This document shows positions 61,450 through 64,000 of a DNA stretch of 64,000 nucleotides, one piece after another. The notes below the pieces were generated by a model that worked only from the letters and a program-made list of their open reading frames with translations, was not told the DNA's origin and ran no database searches. A program made the position numbers and the translations under genes. Within the stretch, counting starts at the first letter, position 1; every line of letters starts with the position of its first letter. Source of the stretch: Pleurodeles waltl (lineage: Eukaryota; Chordata; Amphibia; Caudata; Salamandridae); the NCBI RefSeq assembly GCF_031143425.1, contig NC_090450.1, positions 172,469,272 to 172,533,271 of the forward strand. The letters run 5' to 3'.

Positions 61450-62660
61450 CCCGCTTGGGTTCCCCCTCAATTTCGACATGTTTTGGGCTCTTCCCTGTCA
61501 CAGGCACAAGTGAGGTATCATTTTTACCGTGAGACTGAGGGGAACTTTAGGTGGTAGTAAATTTGTCCCAGTGCGGTGATCCCACACAGAAGTGTGGGAA
61601 ACAATTTATTATTTTAGCTAAATTTGAGGTTTGCTGAGGATTCTGGGTAAGGAAACACTGGGGGATTCACACAAGTCACACCTCCCTGGGTTCCCTTGGG
61701 TTTCTAGTTTTCAGAAATGTTTGGGTTTGGTAGGTTTCCCTATATGGCTGCTGAGCCCAGGACCAAAAACGCAGAAACAGGTAGTTTTGTATTTAATAAT
61801 TTTGATGTGTCCACATAGTGTTTTGGGGCATTTCCTTTTGCAGACACTAGGCCTACTCACACAAGTGAGGTACAATTTTTATCAGGAGACTTGGGGGAAC
61901 GCTGGGTGGAAGGAAATTTGTGGCTCCCCTCAGATTCCAGAACTTTCTGTCACCAAAATGTGAGGAAAAACTGTTTATTTGGCTAAATTCTGAGGTTTGC
62001 AAAGGATCCTGGGTAACAGAACCTGGTGAGAGCCCCACAATTCACCCCATCCTGGATTCCCCTAGGTGTCCAGTTTAAGAAAATGCACAGGTTTGGTAGG
62101 TTTCCCTAGGTGCCAGCTGAGCTAGAGTCCAAAATCCACAGCTAGGAACTTTGCAAAAAACAGCGCTCTTTTCTTTGGGAAAATGTGATGTGTCCACGTT
62201 GTGTTTTGGGGCATTTCCTGTTGCGGACACTAGGTTTACCTACACAAGTGGGGTACTATTTTTATCAGGGGACTTGGGGGTACACTGGGTGGAAGGAAAT
62301 TTGTGGCTTCTCTCAGATTCCAGAACTTTCTGTCACCAAAATTTGAGAAAAAAGTGTTTTTTGGGCAAATTTTGAGGTTTGCAAAGGATTCTGGGTAGCG
62401 GAACCTGGTGAGAGCCCCACAAGTCACCTCATTGTGAATTCCCGCAGGTGTCTAGTTTAAAAAAATGCCCAGGTTTGGTAGGTTTTCCTAGGTGACGGCT
62501 GAGCTAGAGATCAAAATCCACAGCTAGGCACTTTCCAAAAAACATGTCATTTTTCAAGGTAAAAATGTGATGTGTCCATGTTGCGTTTCCTGTCGCAGGC
62601 ATTAGGCCTACCCATGCAAGTGAGGCACCATTTGTATCGGGAGACTTGGGGGAACACAGA
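61450..62660. repeat. Satellite-like tandem array, 366 and 382-bp units
   Basis: The word GAGGTTTGC starts at 61626, 61992 and 62374. Each unit also holds GGTTTGGTAGGTTT, TGATGTGTCCA, GACACTAGG, GTGAGGTA/GGGGTACTA, CAGGAGACTTGGGGG and TTCCAGAACTTTCTGTCACC. Partial units lie at both edges (61450-61625 and 62480-62660). The array sits inside the TTAA element, so it moves with it. Confidence 0.85.
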
Positions 62661-63727
62661 ATAGCAGTACAAGTGTTATTGCACCTTGTCTTTACATTTT
62701 TTCTCTCCAAATATAAGACAGCGTGTGAAAAAAGATGACTATTTGAGAAATGCCCTGTAATTCAAATACTAGTATGGGGACCCCATATTTCAGAGATGTG
62801 CAAATAACCACTGCTTCTCAACACCTTATCATGTGCCCATTTTGGAAATACAAGGGTTTCCTTGATACCCATTTTTCACTCTTTATATTTCACCAAAGGA
62901 ATTGCTATATACCATGTATACAAGGGAAACCCATTGCAAGGTGCAGCTCGTTTATTGGCTCTGGGAACCTAGGGTTCTTGATAAACCTACAAGCCCTATA
63001 TATCCCCACAACCAGAAGAGTCCAGCAGATATAACGGTATATTACTTCCACAAATCTGACATCGCAGGAAAATGTTACAGAGTAAAACTTGGAGAGAAAT
63101 TGTTGGTTTTTTTCAGCTCAGTTTTAATATTTATTTATTTCAGCTGTTATTTTCTGTAGGAAAACCTTGTAGGATCTACACAAATGACCCCTTGCTGAAT
63201 TCAAAATGTTAGCTACTTTTTAGAAATGTTTAGCTCACTGGGTTCCAGCATTGGTTTCATACCCATTTCTGTCACTAACTGGAAGGAGGCTAACAGCACA
63301 AAAAAAGTAAACATTGGGTATGTCCCAGTAAAATGACAAAATTGTGTTGAAAAATGTGTTTTTCTGATTCAAGTCGGCCTATTCCTGAAAGCTGGGAAGA
63401 TGGTGATTTTATCACAGCAAACCCTTTGTTGATGCAATTTTCAGGGTAAAAATCACAAGCCTTCTTCTGCAGCCCTTTTTCCCATTGTTGTTAAAAAAAC
63501 ACTAAATGTTTGCTGTATTTTGGCTAATTTCTTGGTCTCCTTTAGGGGAACCCACAAACTCTGGGTACCTCTAAAATTACTAGGATGTTGGAAAAAAAGG
63601 ACGCAAATTTGTCGTCGGTAGCTTATGTGGACAAAAATGTTATGAGGGCCTAAGCACTAACTGCCCCAAATAGCCAAAAAAAGGCCTTGCACCTGAGGGG
63701 AAAAAGGCATGGCAGCGAAGGGGTTAA

Positions 63728-64000
63728 AATGAAGGTGTAGATTTGGAAAAAGGGGTTATTTTGACAGGTCAAGTTTGCACTATGAAACTACCAGACTGCA
63801 CACAACAGTAATCTCTCACACACAGCCCGCACATGCATATGCACACAATTCATGTGGAACCATCCCAGTGCTCTTGCATGGCAGCAGCATTAGCTCAAAA
63901 GGCAGGCGCAGGTGGTAAACATGTGCAGTCCAAATTAGCATGAAATTACTGTGAGTAAAACTTACACCTAGTAAAGGTCCAAAAACTGGTTGGTCAAAAG
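63728..64000. other. No feature recognised
   Basis: Flank of the TTAA element; no gene or repeat was recognised up to the window end. Confidence 0.5.

Larger units (their letters stand above)
60208..63723. mobile_element. TTAA-flanked piggyBac-like non-autonomous element (3516 bp)
   Basis: TTAA at 60204-60207 and at 63724-63727 flanks the element. The left end is CCCCTCCGGTGCC; the right end on the other strand is CCCCTTCGCTGCC, so 11 of 13 bases match. A TTAA target and CCC-starting ends are the mark of piggyBac transposons. No transposase frame is present. The interior holds a long hairpin next to the left end, a GC-rich tandem array and a 366/382-bp tandem array. Those arrays account for most of the length. 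Confidence 0.75.

Noticed and set aside
1..64000. CRISPR array, prophage, operon or bacterial system
   Set aside because: The sequence has eukaryotic transposons and splice signals, no regular spacer array and no dense coding.

Overview
This 64 kb window looks like intergenic or intronic DNA from a large, transposon-rich vertebrate genome. An amphibian, and among those a salamander or newt, is my best guess. The reasons are low gene density, no convincing host protein-coding gene, and many old, nested repeats. These include Tx1/L1-like and CR1/L2-like LINEs, a Ty3/Gypsy chromovirus, a Harbinger element, a Penelope-like element, a TTAA-flanked piggyBac-like element, a large solo LTR and hairpin-rich short elements. 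The species assignment is inference; no marker gene is present.

Left part (1-16 kb): a 148-bp inverted repeat (221-368 / 514-661) carries hammerhead-core-like motifs. A MITE-like element lies at 4.54-4.92 kb. An old plus-strand LINE (8.4-13.4 kb) has two 124-bp 5' monomers, ORF1, and a broken endonuclease/reverse transcriptase ORF2. Next to it is a much younger minus-strand fragment of a related LINE (ORF1 plus the start of ORF2, 14033-15687), bounded by 182-bp direct repeats that differ at only two positions.

Middle part (16-29 kb): mostly unassignable sequence. It holds a 606-bp element made almost entirely of consecutive hairpins (21939-22544) and a 2559-bp solo LTR (22952-25510) with a perfect 5-bp target duplication GGCAA.

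Nested block (28.96-46.75 kb): three levels of insertion. The outermost is a Harbinger-like DNA transposon, with a Myb/SANT-like accessory gene relic in three exons on the plus strand and one start exon of a probable transposase on the minus strand. Into it, right after Myb exon 3, a 5'-truncated Tx1/L1-like LINE inserted on the minus strand (about 33121-44140). Into that LINE a chromodomain-carrying Ty3/Gypsy element inserted (36231-43081) with 5-bp target duplication GTGTG. The gypsy element keeps gag, protease, RT/RNase H, integrase and chromodomain relics, all broken.

Right part (46.7-64 kb): a second hairpin-type relic, AT-rich blocks with tandem repeats, a minisatellite, a 436-bp tandem duplication, and a candidate spliced exon (50756-50924). 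A minus-strand Penelope-like relic (RT end plus GIY-YIG domain) lies at 55.7-56.5 kb. A 3.5-kb TTAA-flanked element (60208-63723) contains satellite-like 366/382-bp tandem repeats. No autonomous element in the window appears intact.
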